Shown piece by piece: positions 62,712-64,000 of a stretch of DNA of 64,000 bases (position 1 is its first letter; every line of letters begins with the position of its first letter). The DNA comes from Armigeres subalbatus (lineage: Eukaryota > Arthropoda > Insecta > Diptera > Culicidae). The notes below the pieces were generated by a model. It did not search any database. It saw nothing but the letters and a program-made list of their open reading frames with translations, and was not told where the DNA came from. The stretch is from the NCBI RefSeq assembly GCF_024139115.2, contig NC_085139.1, positions 139,630,097-139,694,096 on the forward strand. The letters run 5' to 3'. A program made the translations under genes and the position numbers.

Positions 62712-64000
62712 AGTTACTTACTTACTTATGGATCCTGTACACCTCCGTTGGTGCAAAGAGCCGACTTGAAAGATCTCCATCCTGAGCGTTGCCCGGCTAT
62801 CGCTTTAACCTGTTGCCAGGTTAGATTTCGGTCGACTTCTTTTATTTCTTTATTGAGGCTTCGCCGCCATGAGCCTCTGGGTCTGCCTCTGCTGCGATGT
62901 CCCGCTGGGTTCAAGTCTAATGCTTGTTTACAGATTTCGTTTCCGCCCCTACGTAGAGTGTGGCCGACCCAGCCCCGCTTCCGATCCCGAATTTCTGTTG
63001 CTATCGGCCTCTGGTGACAACGACGATGGAGCTCGTTGTTTGAGATCCAGTTGTGAGGCCACCAGGCCCGAATTATATACCGCAGGCATCTGTTAATGAA
63101 CACCTGCAGCCGTTGAGTGTTCTCCACTGATACACACCATGTTTCGCTAGCGTATAGCAGCACAGATTTCACGTTAGAGTTGAAAATTCGTATTTTGGTG
63201 CGTTCACTTATCTGCCTGTTTTTCCAGATATTTCTTAAACTCGCAAAGGCAGCCCTTGCTTTCTTGATTCGTGCGTCTATGTCGATCTTGATACCGCCGT
63301 CTGACGCCATTTGGCTACCAAGATATTGGAAGCTTTCAACATTCTCCACTGGTTGCCCGGCTACTGTGAAACTGGAAGGAGTCACCGTGTTTACATCCAA
63401 CGATTTGGTTTTGTTGACGTTGATGACTAAACCTACCGAGGAGGAGCGCTCGGCAAGGTCGTTGAGCTTACTCTGCATATCAGAACGCCGTTGCGCGAGG
63501 AGTGCAACGTCATCAGCCAATTCGAAGTCGTTTAGGTGCTCCATGGTTATAGGCTGCCATAACAGCCCGCGATTTGGTTCACGGTCAATCGCATCTACCA
63601 GAATCTCATCGATTACGGTGAGGAACAGTAACGGTGATAGAATACATCCTTGCCTCACACCAGCTACGACCCGGATAGGGTCGGACAGGACCCCATTGTG
63701 CAGCACTCTACACGAAAAGGCCTCGTACTGTGCTTCGATGAGGCCGATGATTTTCTCAGGAACCCCCTTGCGTCTCAGGGCGCCCCACATATTCTCGTGA
63801 TTGAGACGGTCGAAAGCATTTTCGTAGTCAATGAATACCAAGTAAAGGGACTCTTGGAATTCGTTGATCTGCTCCAGAATTATGCGGAGCGTGGCAATAT
63901 GGTCCACACAGGATCTTCAGGCCTGCTGCCGACGGAGAGTCGCATCGATCTTCTCCTGAATCCGGGCTAGGATAATTTTGCACAGAACTTTGAGAACGGT
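62712..64000 (-). pseudogene. RTE-clade non-LTR retrotransposon, RT and C-terminus
   Basis: A 393-codon open frame (62726-63907) carries FIDYENAFDRLNH at residues 25-37, GVRQGCILSP at 83-92 and the catalytic ELADD at 129-133, where Leu replaces the more usual Phe or Tyr. The C-terminus has WVGHTLRR and HRSRGRPRGSWRR. Upstream, in another frame up to the window edge, VLCKIILARIQEKIDATLRRQQA continues the protein; a small deletion and a stop separate the two, so the copy is probably dead. The stop codon runs straight into (TAAG)n at 62712-62725, the short tandem tail typical of RTE. The 5' part lies outside the window. A fragment of the same family is 27330-27480. Confidence 0.9.

Noticed and set aside
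63117..63800. 227-codon plus-strand frame
   Set aside because: Exact antisense shadow of the RTE reverse-transcriptase frame.

Overview
This window looks like one stretch of a large, repeat-filled insect genome, most likely an Aedes-type mosquito. The inference rests on the repeats: three copies of a tRNA-headed SINE that ends in (GAA)n and resembles the Aedes Feilai family, many short TA-flanked inverted-repeat elements (MITEs), RTE-, Jockey- and CR1-like non-LTR retrotransposons, Helitron-like ends, and an AT-rich background. No intact host protein gene is visible. The best host-gene candidate is a TATA box plus a non-coding first exon with a strong splice donor on the minus strand (59773 down to 59137). 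The window is probably intergenic or intronic.

Layout. 1-5.3 kb: AT-rich DNA, a 62-bp tandem array whose unit carries a perfect hairpin (1430-2465), and a 199-bp MITE. 5.4-12.2 kb: a large inverted-repeat element broken up by an RTE fragment, a MITE, a SINE and a 3.9-kb LTR element. The LTR element (8135-12068) has a 5-bp target duplication, primer-binding site and polypurine tract but no genes; its interior is a local repeat plus about 2 kb of degenerate TTGGAT satellite. 12.2-15.4 kb: four TA- or inverted-repeat elements. 15.4-20.9 kb: mostly unique DNA with an RTE relic and a foldback MITE. 20.9-25.7 kb: a Jockey relic, a tRNA-like SINE, a foldback hit by a SINE, and two foldback elements built from short repeated phrases with 8-9-bp target duplications. 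25.7-30.8 kb: a duplicated GC-richer segment carrying a hAT-like MITE, an RTE fragment, and a possible broken small gene. 30.8-33.5 kb: the best-preserved retrotransposon, CR1/Jockey-like, with endonuclease and reverse transcriptase domains. 33.6-38.8 kb: Helitron-like pieces and a dense MITE cluster, including a 1.6-kb pogo-like element. 39.4-41.8 kb: a decayed antisense endonuclease/RT element. 42.3-43.7 kb: a hAT-like non-autonomous element. 43.7-57 kb: mostly unremarkable AT-rich DNA with a 235-bp near-perfect palindrome, a SINE and foldback debris. 57.3-57.9 kb: a 443-bp SINE with a perfect 22-bp target duplication inside a Helitron relic. 59.1-60.5 kb: the candidate promoter and first exon. 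62.7-64.0 kb: an RTE-clade RT ORF running off the window.

The elements act mainly as one another's targets. Several insertions can be checked inside the window because a related copy keeps the empty site (the LTR element, a foldback MITE, a hAT-like MITE and the long SINE). Two themes deserve attention: the coding-free LTR element with a satellite interior, and at least nine element types whose ends and interiors are made of one 12-20-bp phrase repeated in both orientations. All family names come from pattern recognition, not from a database search.
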